A stretch of 64,000 nt of DNA from Lysobacterales bacterium (GTDB lineage: Bacteria; Pseudomonadota; Gammaproteobacteria; Xanthomonadales; Xanthomonadaceae), in assembly GCA_019510125.1 (NCBI GenBank), contig JAEKKX010000007.1, forward strand, positions 124,001 through 188,000, written 5' to 3'. The stretch's first letter is position 1; each line of letters begins with the position of its first letter. The position numbers and the translations under genes are program-made. This document shows positions 57,053-64,000 of the stretch, piece by piece. The notes below the pieces were generated by a model. That model was not told the DNA's origin, did no database searches, and was given only the letters and a program-made list of their open reading frames with translations.

Positions 57053-59002
57053 TCAGGCCGTGGCCCTGGCGGCGTCGCGTTTGCGGAAGCGTCGGTCGGC
57101 CGCGGTCACGAAGCCGCCCAGCGCCATCAGCACCGCGCCGATCCAGATCCAGCGCACGAACGGCTTGACGTGGACGCGCACCGCCCATGCGCCGCCGCCG
57201 AGCGGCTCGCCGAGGGCGACGAACAGGTCGCGGGTCACCCCGGGCAGGATCGCCGCCTCGGTCATCACCTGGCCGCCGAGGTACTGGCGCTTCTCCGGAT
57301 GCATGACCAGCACCGGGCGGTCGTCGCGCAGCAGTTGCACGGTGCCGATGCTGGCGCGGTAGTTCGGGCCCTGCGCGTCGCGCACGCCGTCGAAGCGGAA
57401 CGCGTCGCGGCCGATCTCCAGGGTCTGGCCGGGACGCAGCGCGACCTCGCGCTGCTGCGCCTGCGCCTCGACCAGCAGCGCGCCGACCAGGAACACGGCG
57501 ACGCCGGTGTGGGCGAGGGTCATGCCGAGCATCTCCGGCGTGAACCGGCCGTTGGCATGGCGCACGCGCTGCCACACGAAGCGCGCGGTGCCGAACGCGA
57601 TCCAGACCGCGCCGGCGACGCCCGCGGCGGTCTTCAGCGGCCCCTGCGGCGCCTGGAAATACGCGATCGCGCCGGCGACCAGCGCCAGCGCCAGCCACGG
57701 CAGCAGCAGCTTCAGCGGCCGCGAGACCTGGTCGCGCTGCCAGTGGATCAGCGGCCCCAGCGGCAGCAGGGCGACCACCGGGGTCATCAGCACGATGAAC
57801 AGCAGCGCGAAGTACGGCGGGCCGACCGAGAGCTTGTGCTCGCTGCCGATCGCGTCCAGCAGCAGCGGGAACAGGGTGCCGAGGAACACCATCGCCGCCG
57901 CCGCGGTCAGCAGCAGGTTGTTGACCAGCAGCAGCGCCTCGCGCGAGGCGCCGGTGAACGGCTGGCCGGCGTCGGTCTGCGGTGCGCGCAGCGCGTACAG
58001 CACCAGCGAGCCGCCGACGACGCAGCCCAGGAACACGAGGATGAACACGCCGCGCCCGGGGTCGGCTGCGAATGCGTGGACGCTGGTCAGTACGCCCGAG
58101 CGCACCAGGAAGGTGCCCAGCAGCGACAGCGAGAACGCGGCGATCGCCAGCAGCAGCGTCCAGCTCCGGAAGCTGCCGCGCTTCTCGGTCGTCGCCTGCG
58201 AGTGCAGCAGCGCGGCGCCGGCCAGCCACGGCATGAAGCTGGCGTTCTCGACCGGGTCCCAGAACCACCAGCCGCCCCAGCCCAGTTCGTAGTACGCCCA
58301 CCAACTGCCCAGCGCGATGCCGAGGGTCAGGAAGCCCCAGGCGACGTTGGTCCACGGCCGGGTCCAGCGCAGCCAGTCGCGGACCATCTCCGGCGACGAC
58401 GCGTTGCGGTCGAGCATCGCCGCGATCGCGAACGCGAACGGCACCGCGAAGCCGACGTAGCCCATGTACAGCATCGGCGGATGGAAGATCAGGCCGGGGT
58501 CCTGCAGCAGCGGATTGAGGTCGCGGCCTTCCTCGGCCGCCGGCAGCAGCCGCGCGAACGGGTTGCTGGTGAACAGCAGGAAGGCGAGGAACCCGGTGGC
58601 GATCGCGCCCATCGTGCCCAGCACGCGGGCCACCACCGGCGCCGGCAGGCCGCGCGAGAACAGCGCGACCGCGCCGGTCCACACCGCCAGGATCAGCGCC
58701 CACAGCAGCAGCGAGCCCTCGTGCGCGCCCCACACCGCCGAGAAGCGGTACATCATCGGCAGCAGCGAATTGGAGTTCTCGGCGACGTAGCGCACCGAGA
58801 AATCCTGGACCACGAAGGCGTGGGTGAGGATCGCGAAGGCCAGCGCCACCAGCGCCAACTGCACGAAGGCCGCCGGACGCGCCACCGCCATCCACGGCGC
58901 CAGGCCGCGCTGTGCGCCCAGCAGCGGCAGCACCGCCTGCAGGGCGGCGACCAGCATCGCGAGGACGAGGGTGATCTGGCCGAGCTCCGGAAGCAGATGC
59001 AT
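57053..59002 (-). CDS. ccmF: Cytochrome c haem lyase subunit CcmF
   Basis: CcmF is the core of the haem lyase that attaches haem to apocytochrome c. The 649-residue protein has about 15 membrane helices, the tryptophan-rich motif GWGGWWFWDPVENASFMPWL near residue 240, and several conserved histidines (GSLLLWALIL segment, HSQATTEKRGSF, HTGVAVFLVG). The size is normal. It lies six bases from ccmE and 13 from ccmG. Confidence 0.96.
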   Translation of the reverse strand: MHLLPELGQITLVLAMLVAALQAVLPLLGAQRGLAPWMAVARPAAFVQLALVALAFAILTHAFVVQDFSVRYVAENSNSLLPMMYRFSAVWGAHEGSLLLWALILAVWTGAVALFSRGLPAPVVARVLGTMGAIATGFLAFLLFTSNPFARLLPAAEEGRDLNPLLQDPGLIFHPPMLYMGYVGFAVPFAFAIAAMLDRNASSPEMVRDWLRWTRPWTNVAWGFLTLGIALGSWWAYYELGWGGWWFWDPVENASFMPWLAGAALLHSQATTEKRGSFRSWTLLLAIAAFSLSLLGTFLVRSGVLTSVHAFAADPGRGVFILVFLGCVVGGSLVLYALRAPQTDAGQPFTGASREALLLVNNLLLTAAAAMVFLGTLFPLLLDAIGSEHKLSVGPPYFALLFIVLMTPVVALLPLGPLIHWQRDQVSRPLKLLLPWLALALVAGAIAYFQAPQGPLKTAAGVAGAVWIAFGTARFVWQRVRHANGRFTPEMLGMTLAHTGVAVFLVGALLVEAQAQQREVALRPGQTLEIGRDAFRFDGVRDAQGPNYRASIGTVQLLRDDRPVLVMHPEKRQYLGGQVMTEAAILPGVTRDLFVALGEPLGGGAWAVRVHVKPFVRWIWIGAVLMALGGFVTAADRRFRKRDAARATA

Positions 59003-59008
59003 GTGGAC

Positions 59009-59518
59009 TCAGCGCTGCGGCGCGGGCATGTCGGCGGCCGCGTCGGCGGCGGGCGGCGCATCGGCGCGCACGTTGTGCTTCTGGTGCGCCAGGCCCATCT
59101 TGTCGGCCACTTCCTTGGGCACGTAGGTTTCGTCGTGCTTGGCCAGCACCTGCTCGGCGACGAACACCTGGCCATGCATGCGCCCGGTCGCGACCACCGC
59201 CTGCTTCTCGCGGAACAGGTCGGGCAGGATGCCGGTGTAGACCACCGGGAGTTCGGCGTCGCCGTCGGTGACCCGGAAATGCGCCTCCATCGAGCCCTGC
59301 GCGCGCTGGAACGAGTTCGCGGACACCATGCCGCCCAGCCGGAACACCGTGTCGCCCGCGACCACCTTGGCGCCGGCGTCGCCGCGCAGCACTTCGCTGG
59401 GGGTGTAGAGATAGGCCACGTTGCGCTTGAGCGCGAGGGTCACCAGCGACACCGCGGCGCCCGCGGCCACCAGCAGCGCCAGCACCAGCCACAGCCGGCG
59501 TTTGCGGGAGGGATTCAT
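59009..59518 (-). CDS. ccmE: Haem chaperone CcmE
   Basis: CcmE carries haem covalently bound to a histidine before handing it to CcmF. The 169-residue protein has an N-terminal anchor ([20 protein letters not shown]), an OB-fold with [11 protein letters not shown] and [19 protein letters not shown] and the haem-binding [13 protein letters not shown] (HDExY). The Ala/Pro-rich C-terminal tail is flexible in this family. ATG 59518 overlaps the ccmD stop by four bases. Confidence 0.95.
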   Translation of the reverse strand: MNPSRKRRLWLVLALLVAAGAAVSLVTLALKRNVAYLYTPSEVLRGDAGAKVVAGDTVFRLGGMVSANSFQRAQGSMEAHFRVTDGDAELPVVYTGILPDLFREKQAVVATGRMHGQVFVAEQVLAKHDETYVPKEVADKMGLAHQKHNVRADAPPAADAAADMPAPQR

Positions 59519-59685
59519 CGTTGCAGCTCCGTGGGAAGGGGGGCGGTGCGGGCCGGGGCGCGGCGCGCGAGCAGGCGCACGCGGCGCAGGGTGCGGCGGA
59601 TGCGCATCAGCGGCGCGATCAGGTCCCACAGCAGGACCACCGCGAACAGCGCGTAGGCGGCGGCGACGTAGCCGGCGTAGCTCAC
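59515..59685 (-). CDS. ccmD: Haem exporter protein CcmD
   Basis: CcmD is a small one-helix protein that helps release holo-CcmE from CcmABC. The 56-residue product has one membrane helix ([20 protein letters not shown]) followed by a basic tail ([17 protein letters not shown]), as expected. The GTG at 59685 overlaps the ccmC stop by four bases and the 3' end overlaps ccmE by four bases. A longer frame upstream is antiparallel noise within ccmC. Confidence 0.88.
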   Translation of the reverse strand: MSYAGYVAAAYALFAVVLLWDLIAPLMRIRRTLRRVRLLARRAPARTAPLPTELQR

Positions 59686-60476
59686 GGGGTCGCCTCCTGC
59701 GCCGCGGCGCGTTCGCGCACCCACTCCTTGCCGGCCTCGCGGTCGAGGTTGTCGGCGCGGGCGCGCAGCAGCAGCGAACCGATGAACCAGAACTTGGTGC
59801 CGATCACCATCGCGATCAGCGGCGGGAACATGCTCGGATCCATGCTCGACTGGCCGAACATGCGGATGGTCTGGCCCTGGTGCAGCGAGTTCCACCAGAC
59901 CACCGAGTAGCGGATCACCGGCAGCAGGGCGACGCCGACGATCGCCAGCAGGCCCGCCGCGCGGGCGGCGTTGCGGCGGTCGTCGATGGCCTGGTACAGG
60001 CCGATGACGCCGAGGTAGAGGAACAGCAGGATCAGCTCGGTGGTCAGGCGCGGGTCCCATTCCCACCAGGTGCCCCACATCGGCTTGCCCCAGATCGAGC
60101 CGGTGGCGAGCGTGATCACGGTGAACGCCGCACCGATCGGCGCGCAGGCCATCGCCAGGATCTCGCACAGCTTGATCCGCCAGACCAGCGCGATCGCGGC
60201 GTAGACGGCCATCAGCCCGAAGATGAACATGCTCATCCACGCCGCGGGGACGTGGATGTAGAGGATCCGGAAACTGTCGCCCTGCTGGTAGTCCGACGGC
60301 ACGAAGAACCACGCGCCGACGCCCGGCAGCGCCGCCAGCAGGTTCAGCGCCCAGGCCACGCCGATCGCCATGACCAGCGCGCCGGCGCCGAAACTCCACG
60401 GCGCCCAGCGCGCGGCGAAGCGGTCGAAGTAGGGCGGCGAGCCGAGTTGGTGGAACCAGCGGACGAGTGGGTTCAT
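59682..60476 (-). CDS. ccmC: Haem ABC transporter permease CcmC
   Basis: CcmC binds haem and loads it onto CcmE. The 264-residue protein has six membrane helices and the tryptophan-rich motif [18 protein letters not shown] near residue 140, flanked by the conserved histidines HVPAAWMSM and [11 protein letters not shown]. It starts 197 bases after the ccmB stop; the gap holds no recognisable gene or strong promoter. Confidence 0.96.
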   Translation of the reverse strand: MNPLVRWFHQLGSPPYFDRFAARWAPWSFGAGALVMAIGVAWALNLLAALPGVGAWFFVPSDYQQGDSFRILYIHVPAAWMSMFIFGLMAVYAAIALVWRIKLCEILAMACAPIGAAFTVITLATGSIWGKPMWGTWWEWDPRLTTELILLFLYLGVIGLYQAIDDRRNAARAAGLLAIVGVALLPVIRYSVVWWNSLHQGQTIRMFGQSSMDPSMFPPLIAMVIGTKFWFIGSLLLRARADNLDREAGKEWVRERAAAQEATP

Positions 60477-60673
60477 GCCGGGAGATGCTTGCAGTGGGCG
60501 GACGATGGCACCGGAAGGTTAGGGGAAGCTGAAGGCGGGCCGGGCGCATTGTCCGGTCCGGCGCGCCCTGCGGTCGTTGACCTGGCGCAAGCGCGGACGT
60601 TCCGTTGCGCCGGGCCGGTCGCCGCCGGCACGGGTCGAGCGCCCGGTCTGCGGGCCCTCGAATCGCCGAGCCC

Positions 60674-61396
60674 TCAACTCGTCGAAATCCTGATCGCGGC
60701 CGCCGCGGTCAGCGGCGCGACGACCAGCGCCACCGCCAGCCCCGCGCCGAGCAGCAGCAGGGCGCCGACCGGGTCGAGGCCTTGCGCGCTGGCCGCGACG
60801 CTGCCGGCGCCGAACACCAGCACCGGCACGTACAGTGGCAGCGCGAGCAGGCCGACAAGGATACCGGACCGGCGCATGCCGACGGTGAGCGCGGCGATCA
60901 CCGCGCCGATCAGGCTCAGCAGCGGCGTGCCCAGCGCCAGCCCCGCCAACAGCACCGGCAACTGCGCGCGCGGCAGGTGCAGCAGTTCGGCCAGGAACGG
61001 GGTCGCCAGCAGCAGCGGCAGCGAGGTCGTCGCCCAGTGGATGCCGGTGCGCACTGCCACCAGCCAGGCCAGCGGCACCGGCGCCAGCATCCACTGCTCC
61101 AGCGAGCCGTCCTCGGCGTCGCCGCGGAACAGCGTGTCCAGCGCCAGCAGGCCGGCGAGCAGCGCCGCCACCCACAGCACGCCGGCGGCCACGCGGGCCT
61201 GCAGCTCGGGTTCGTTGCCCAGCGCCAGCGCGAACAACACCACCACGATCAGCGCGAACAGCGCCGGCTGGAAGGCGTCGCCCCGGCGCCGCCAGAGCAG
61301 GCGCAGGTCGCGGACCAGCAGCGCCCGCGCCGCGCCGGGCATCGAGGGCGGCTGGCCGGCGACGGCCATGCGCACCGGGCGCGCGGTGTCGTTCAT
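60674..61396 (-). CDS. ccmB: Haem exporter permease CcmB
   Basis: CcmB is the membrane partner of ATPase CcmA. The 240-residue protein has six hydrophobic segments and the motifs [42 protein letters not shown] and [14 protein letters not shown]. About 18 polar residues precede the usual start; the inner ATG in [13 protein letters not shown] may be the real one, although ATG 61396 gives the four-base overlap with ccmA. Confidence 0.93.
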   Translation of the reverse strand: MNDTARPVRMAVAGQPPSMPGAARALLVRDLRLLWRRRGDAFQPALFALIVVVLFALALGNEPELQARVAAGVLWVAALLAGLLALDTLFRGDAEDGSLEQWMLAPVPLAWLVAVRTGIHWATTSLPLLLATPFLAELLHLPRAQLPVLLAGLALGTPLLSLIGAVIAALTVGMRRSGILVGLLALPLYVPVLVFGAGSVAASAQGLDPVGALLLLGAGLAVALVVAPLTAAAAIRISTS

Positions 61397-62037
61397 GCGG
61401 CCCGCTCCAGCACCAGTTCGCGGGTGCGCACCGGCGGCGCGGCGTAGGCGCCGTGGGTGGTGACCAGCGCCGCGCCGCCCTCGCGCAGGTGCGCCTGGAC
61501 CATCCGGTTGACCAACTGGATGCCGTCGAGGTCGAGGTTGGCGTAGGGCTCGTCCAGCAGCCACACCGGCGCCGGCGACAGCCACATCCGCGCCAGCGAC
61601 AGGCGCTTCTTCTGGCCGGCCGACAATTGCCGGGCCAGCGCGTCCTGGTAGCCGTCGAGGCCGACGATGCGCATCGCCGACTCCGGAGTCTGGCTGGCGC
61701 GGCGGCCGTGCAGGCCGCAGAGGAAGTCGAGGTTCTCCAGCGCGCCGAGATCGGCCTTCAGCGCCGGCAGGTGGCCGAGGTAGGCCAGCGCGCGGGTGCG
61801 CTCGGGGGTGTTGGTGGGGTGGCCGTCGATTTCGATCCGGCCGGACTCGGGCCGCAGCAGGCCGGCCAGCACCCGCAGCAGGGTGGTCTTGCCGGCGCCG
61901 TTGTCGCCGCGGATCAGCAGCGCCTCGCCGGCGTCCACCGACAGGTCCACCGGCCCGAACACGGGCAGATCGTTGCGCGAGAAGCACAGATCGCGTGCAG
62001 CGAGCAGGGGCGGTGTGGGATGGGCGGGGTCGGTCAT
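61393..62037 (-). CDS. ccmA: Haem exporter ATP-binding protein CcmA
   Basis: CcmA is the ABC ATPase of the CcmABCD complex that releases holo-CcmE. The 214-residue protein has Walker [21 protein letters not shown] near residue 43, signature [13 protein letters not shown], Walker [13 protein letters not shown] and the switch histidine TTHG. It is the first gene of the nine-gene ccm operon. ATG 62037 is chosen; ATG 62064 would add nine residues. A TAGAAT (62087-62082) could be a -10 element but has no good -35. Confidence 0.95.
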   Translation of the reverse strand: MTDPAHPTPPLLAARDLCFSRNDLPVFGPVDLSVDAGEALLIRGDNGAGKTTLLRVLAGLLRPESGRIEIDGHPTNTPERTRALAYLGHLPALKADLGALENLDFLCGLHGRRASQTPESAMRIVGLDGYQDALARQLSAGQKKRLSLARMWLSPAPVWLLDEPYANLDLDGIQLVNRMVQAHLREGGAALVTTHGAYAAPPVRTRELVLERAA

Positions 62038-62084
62038 CGCGATGGGCTGGCCGGAAGCGGCCATGCCCGCCCGGACCCGTGATT

Positions 62085-62615
62085 CTACGGGCTGGGCGTC
62101 GGGATTGCCGTAACGCCCCCGTCGGCCGACGGCGACGGGTCGATCCAGTCGATCGCGGCATGCGGCGGCGCCTCGGCCGGGCGGGGACCGGACATCCGCA
62201 GCCGCACCGCCTGGCCGCGCGCCCAGAGCAGGGCCCCGGCCTGGCCGAAGCCGCGGGTCAGGCGGTCGAAGGCGGTGGTTTCCGGGTCCAGCACCAGCCA
62301 GCCGTAGAGCTTCCAGGTGCGATTGTCCGAAATCGCGCAGGCCGGCCGGTACCGGATGCCGAGTCCGTCGAGCGTGCGCTGGAGCGCGCGGTCGCCATCC
62401 GTCGCCGGCGCGTGTCCGCCCGCCTGCGCCCAGCCCGGCTTGGCAGCCGACAGCAGGCCGAAGCGGCGGGCCTCGGGGAAGGCGTCCTCGAGGTCCGGGG
62501 CCGGCGCGCCGATGCGCAGCACGCGCCAATGCCCCTCCAGCTCCCACCGGTAATCGGCGTGGAGCAGGCGGTCGGGCAGGTGCGTGGCACAGCCGGGAGC
62601 GGGAGACGGGGTCAA
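62085..62615 (-). CDS. DUF3293 domain-containing protein (paralogue A)
   Basis: The 176-residue protein fits the DUF3293 family: a [19 protein letters not shown] strand pair, a central [12 protein letters not shown] (the family usually has a WNP-type turn here), then [14 protein letters not shown] and [19 protein letters not shown]. The C-terminus is Pro/Ser-rich. No function is known for the family. It is a diverged duplicate of the gene upstream (62728-63216) and lies 47 bases from the ccm operon. Confidence 0.75.
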   Translation of the reverse strand: MTPSPAPGCATHLPDRLLHADYRWELEGHWRVLRIGAPAPDLEDAFPEARRFGLLSAAKPGWAQAGGHAPATDGDRALQRTLDGLGIRYRPACAISDNRTWKLYGWLVLDPETTAFDRLTRGFGQAGALLWARGQAVRLRMSGPRPAEAPPHAAIDWIDPSPSADGGVTAIPTPSP

Positions 62616-62727
62616 TTCGATTCACCGGGGCGATCGACGGGCGCGGCATGGTAGGGCCCGCCCGTTGGAGCCCCGGCTCGGTTTCGGCCCGGCGCGGCGG
62701 GTCCCGTTCAGACCCCTGAGCGGCCGT

Positions 62728-63216
62728 TCAGCTTCGCAGCCAGTCGAGATCCGCGTGGTCGGCGAACCCGGGCGGCGGCTGCGCGTCGATCCGCATCCGG
62801 ATGGGGGCGTCGGTGCGCCAGTACAGCGTGCCCAACTGGCCGAAACGCCGCGACAGCGCGTCGAACGCGCCGACCGCCATGTCGATCACCAGCCAGCTCG
62901 GTTCGCGCCAACTGCGATTGGCGGACGAGGAGAACGCGGGGCGGAAGGCGCAGCCGCTGGCGACGAGATCGGCCTGCAGCCGTTCGTCCTCGGCGCGGTT
63001 CTCGGCGTCGGGGCGTACCACCGAATGCGGGTTCCAGGCCGACAGCAGTCCGGCGGTGCGCGCCGCCGGATAGCGCGCCGACACCGCGGGCGCGGGCGCG
63101 CCGATGTGGAGGTCGAGCCAGTCGCCGTCGCATTCCCAGCGGTATTCGGCGGCGAGATAGGCGTGGACGAGGGCGGCGATACGACCGCCGCCGGGGGACG
63201 CGTGAGGCACGTGCAT
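62728..63216 (-). CDS. DUF3293 domain-containing protein (paralogue B)
   Basis: The 162-residue protein has the same architecture as its neighbour: YRWECDGDWLDLHIGAPAPA, AGLLSAWNPHSVV (with the typical WNP), SANRSWREPSWLVID and FGQLGTLYWRTDAPIRMRI. It keeps the WNPHS motif that paralogue A has lost, so it is probably closer to the ancestral form. The gene is divergent from the aminotransferase gene, with 110 bases between starts. Nothing in it points to a membrane or secreted location. Confidence 0.78.
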   Translation of the reverse strand: MHVPHASPGGGRIAALVHAYLAAEYRWECDGDWLDLHIGAPAPAVSARYPAARTAGLLSAWNPHSVVRPDAENRAEDERLQADLVASGCAFRPAFSSSANRSWREPSWLVIDMAVGAFDALSRRFGQLGTLYWRTDAPIRMRIDAQPPPGFADHADLDWLRS

Positions 63217-63326
63217 GCCGCAAGGTGTAACCCGGGGGCGGCTGCCCGTAAACTCTGGCGCCCCCCGGCGGGAAATGTTATGGCGCGCCGCGCCGAGGCC
63301 TCCCGCGCACGCTTCCGGAACCGAGC

Positions 63327-64000
63327 ATGCCCCTGACCAAGCTGCAGACCAAACTGCCCCGCGTGGGCACCACCATCTTCACCGTGATGTCGCAGCTCGC
63401 CGCCGAGCACGGCGCGATCAACCTCGGCCAGGGGTTCCCGGACTTCCCGGCGCCGCAGCGGCTGGTCGACGAGCTCGACAAGGCCATGCGCGCCGGCCAC
63501 AACCAGTATTCGATGATGACCGGTATCCCGGCGTTGCGCCGGGCGATCGCCGACAAGACCGAGCGCGTCTACGGCGTGCGCCCCGACGAGAACAGCGAGA
63601 TCACCGTCACCAGCGGCGCCACCGAGGCGATCTTCAACGCCATCCACGCCGTCGTGCGCGCCGGCGAGGAGGTCATCGTGCTCGACCCGTGCTACGACTG
63701 CTACGAGCCGGCGATCGACCTCGCCGGCGCGCGCGCGGTCCACGTGGCGCTGGATCCGCAGACCTTCGCGCCCGACTGGGCGCAGGTCCGCGCGGCGATC
63801 ACCCCGAAGACGCGGATGCTGATGATCAACAGCCCGCACAACCCGTCAGGCGCGATGCTGGGCGAGGCCGACATGCGCGCGGTCGCCGACCTGCTGCGCG
63901 AGACCGGCATCTGGCTGCTCTCGGACGAGGTCTACGAGCACATCGTGTTCGACGGCGCCCGCCACGAGTCCGCGCTGCGCTACCCGGAGCTGCGCGAGCG
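63327..64000 (+). CDS. Class I/II aminotransferase, YbdL-like methionine aminotransferase (partial, runs off the window)
   Basis: The frame opens at ATG 63327 and continues to the end of the window (over 220 residues, no stop). It is a PLP-dependent fold-type I aminotransferase: INLGQGFPDFPAP near residue 32, NQYSMMTGIPALRRAIADK, VTSGATEAIFNAIHA (cofactor phosphate), DPCYDCYEPAI, NSPHNPSG with the conserved Asn, and LLSDEVYEHIVFDG with the Asp that binds the pyridine nitrogen. The pattern fits E. coli YbdL, which prefers methionine, phenylalanine and histidine. The PLP lysine would lie beyond the edge. Confidence 0.92.
   Translation, partial: MPLTKLQTKLPRVGTTIFTVMSQLAAEHGAINLGQGFPDFPAPQRLVDELDKAMRAGHNQYSMMTGIPALRRAIADKTERVYGVRPDENSEITVTSGATEAIFNAIHAVVRAGEEVIVLDPCYDCYEPAIDLAGARAVHVALDPQTFAPDWAQVRAAITPKTRMLMINSPHNPSGAMLGEADMRAVADLLRETGIWLLSDEVYEHIVFDGARHESALRYPELRE

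Noticed and set aside
60477-60673. Possible small gene or promoter between ccmB and ccmC
   Set aside because: Frames in the gap show no protein-like pattern and only a weak GACAAT hexamer is present; the gap is simply unexplained.

Overview
The window is high-GC DNA (about 70 percent by eye) whose gene content and order fit a gammaproteobacterium of the Xanthomonadaceae/Lysobacteraceae type (Lysobacter, Luteimonas or a close relative). The pointers are a suf operon headed by its own Rrf2 regulator, the frr-uppS-cdsA-dxr-rseP-bamA-lpxD-fabZ-lpxA-lpxB-rnhB-dnaE-accA envelope/replication cluster, an HU protein with a Lys/Ala-rich N-terminal tail, a MetX protein that resembles the serine O-succinyltransferases of this order, a complete ccmABCDEFGHI operon, and intergenic palindromes of the GTGGGAGCGACGGAAGTCGC type. 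The genus is inferred, not proven. Coding density is very high and most genes lie on the minus strand in long operons whose neighbours often overlap by 4 bases.

Layout. 1-1069: tail of an unidentified gene and an APH-fold phosphotransferase, both plus strand, ending at a perfect 30-bp inverted repeat. 1240-8171 (minus): sufR-like regulator, sufB, an ACT-domain gene, a small membrane protein, sufC, sufD, sufS, a GNAT acetyltransferase and a Rieske ferredoxin. 8363-11637 (plus): a small membrane protein, a SET-domain methyltransferase and a large secreted DUF5916 protein. 11648-14443 (minus): DUF1439 lipoprotein, helix-hairpin-helix protein, HU and PPK2. 14572-32196 (minus): the accA/dnaE/rnhB/lpx/fabZ/bamA/rseP/dxr/cdsA/uppS/frr supercluster, with two orphan genes inserted (a zinc-ribbon membrane protein between lpxA and lpxB, and a secreted Cys-containing protein between rnhB and dnaE) and no skp between bamA and lpxD.

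32314-35468 (minus): a His-rich CDF metal exporter and a POT-family peptide transporter. 35677-37758 (plus): a secreted S9 prolyl-oligopeptidase-family peptidase with a terminator. 37832-41620 (minus): modB, modA, a YbdD-like protein and cstA; modC is not adjacent. 41621-42818: a gene-free 1.2-kb stretch built of tandem copies of a complex palindromic repeat, bordered by a DUF559 nuclease gene (42819-43217) whose last codons are themselves repeat-derived. 43365-48122 (minus): corA, a DUF4105 membrane protein, corC, ybeY and phoH.

48225-51931 (plus): a TetR regulator and an HlyD/ATPase/permease exporter, preceded by an AT-rich palindrome. 51952-54145 (minus): metX and an EEP-family membrane-anchored hydrolase. 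54205-62037 (minus): the cytochrome c maturation operon ccmA to ccmI followed by a four-repeat DUF347 membrane protein. 62085-63216 (minus): two diverged DUF3293 paralogues in tandem. 63327 to the window edge (plus): start of a class I aminotransferase of the YbdL type. Most of this is core chromosome. The regions that are less well explained are the repeat array with its DUF559 gene, the passenger genes of the suf operon, the orphan insertions in the lpx/dnaE cluster and the DUF3293 pair. No tRNA, rRNA, CRISPR array, insertion sequence or prophage was recognised.
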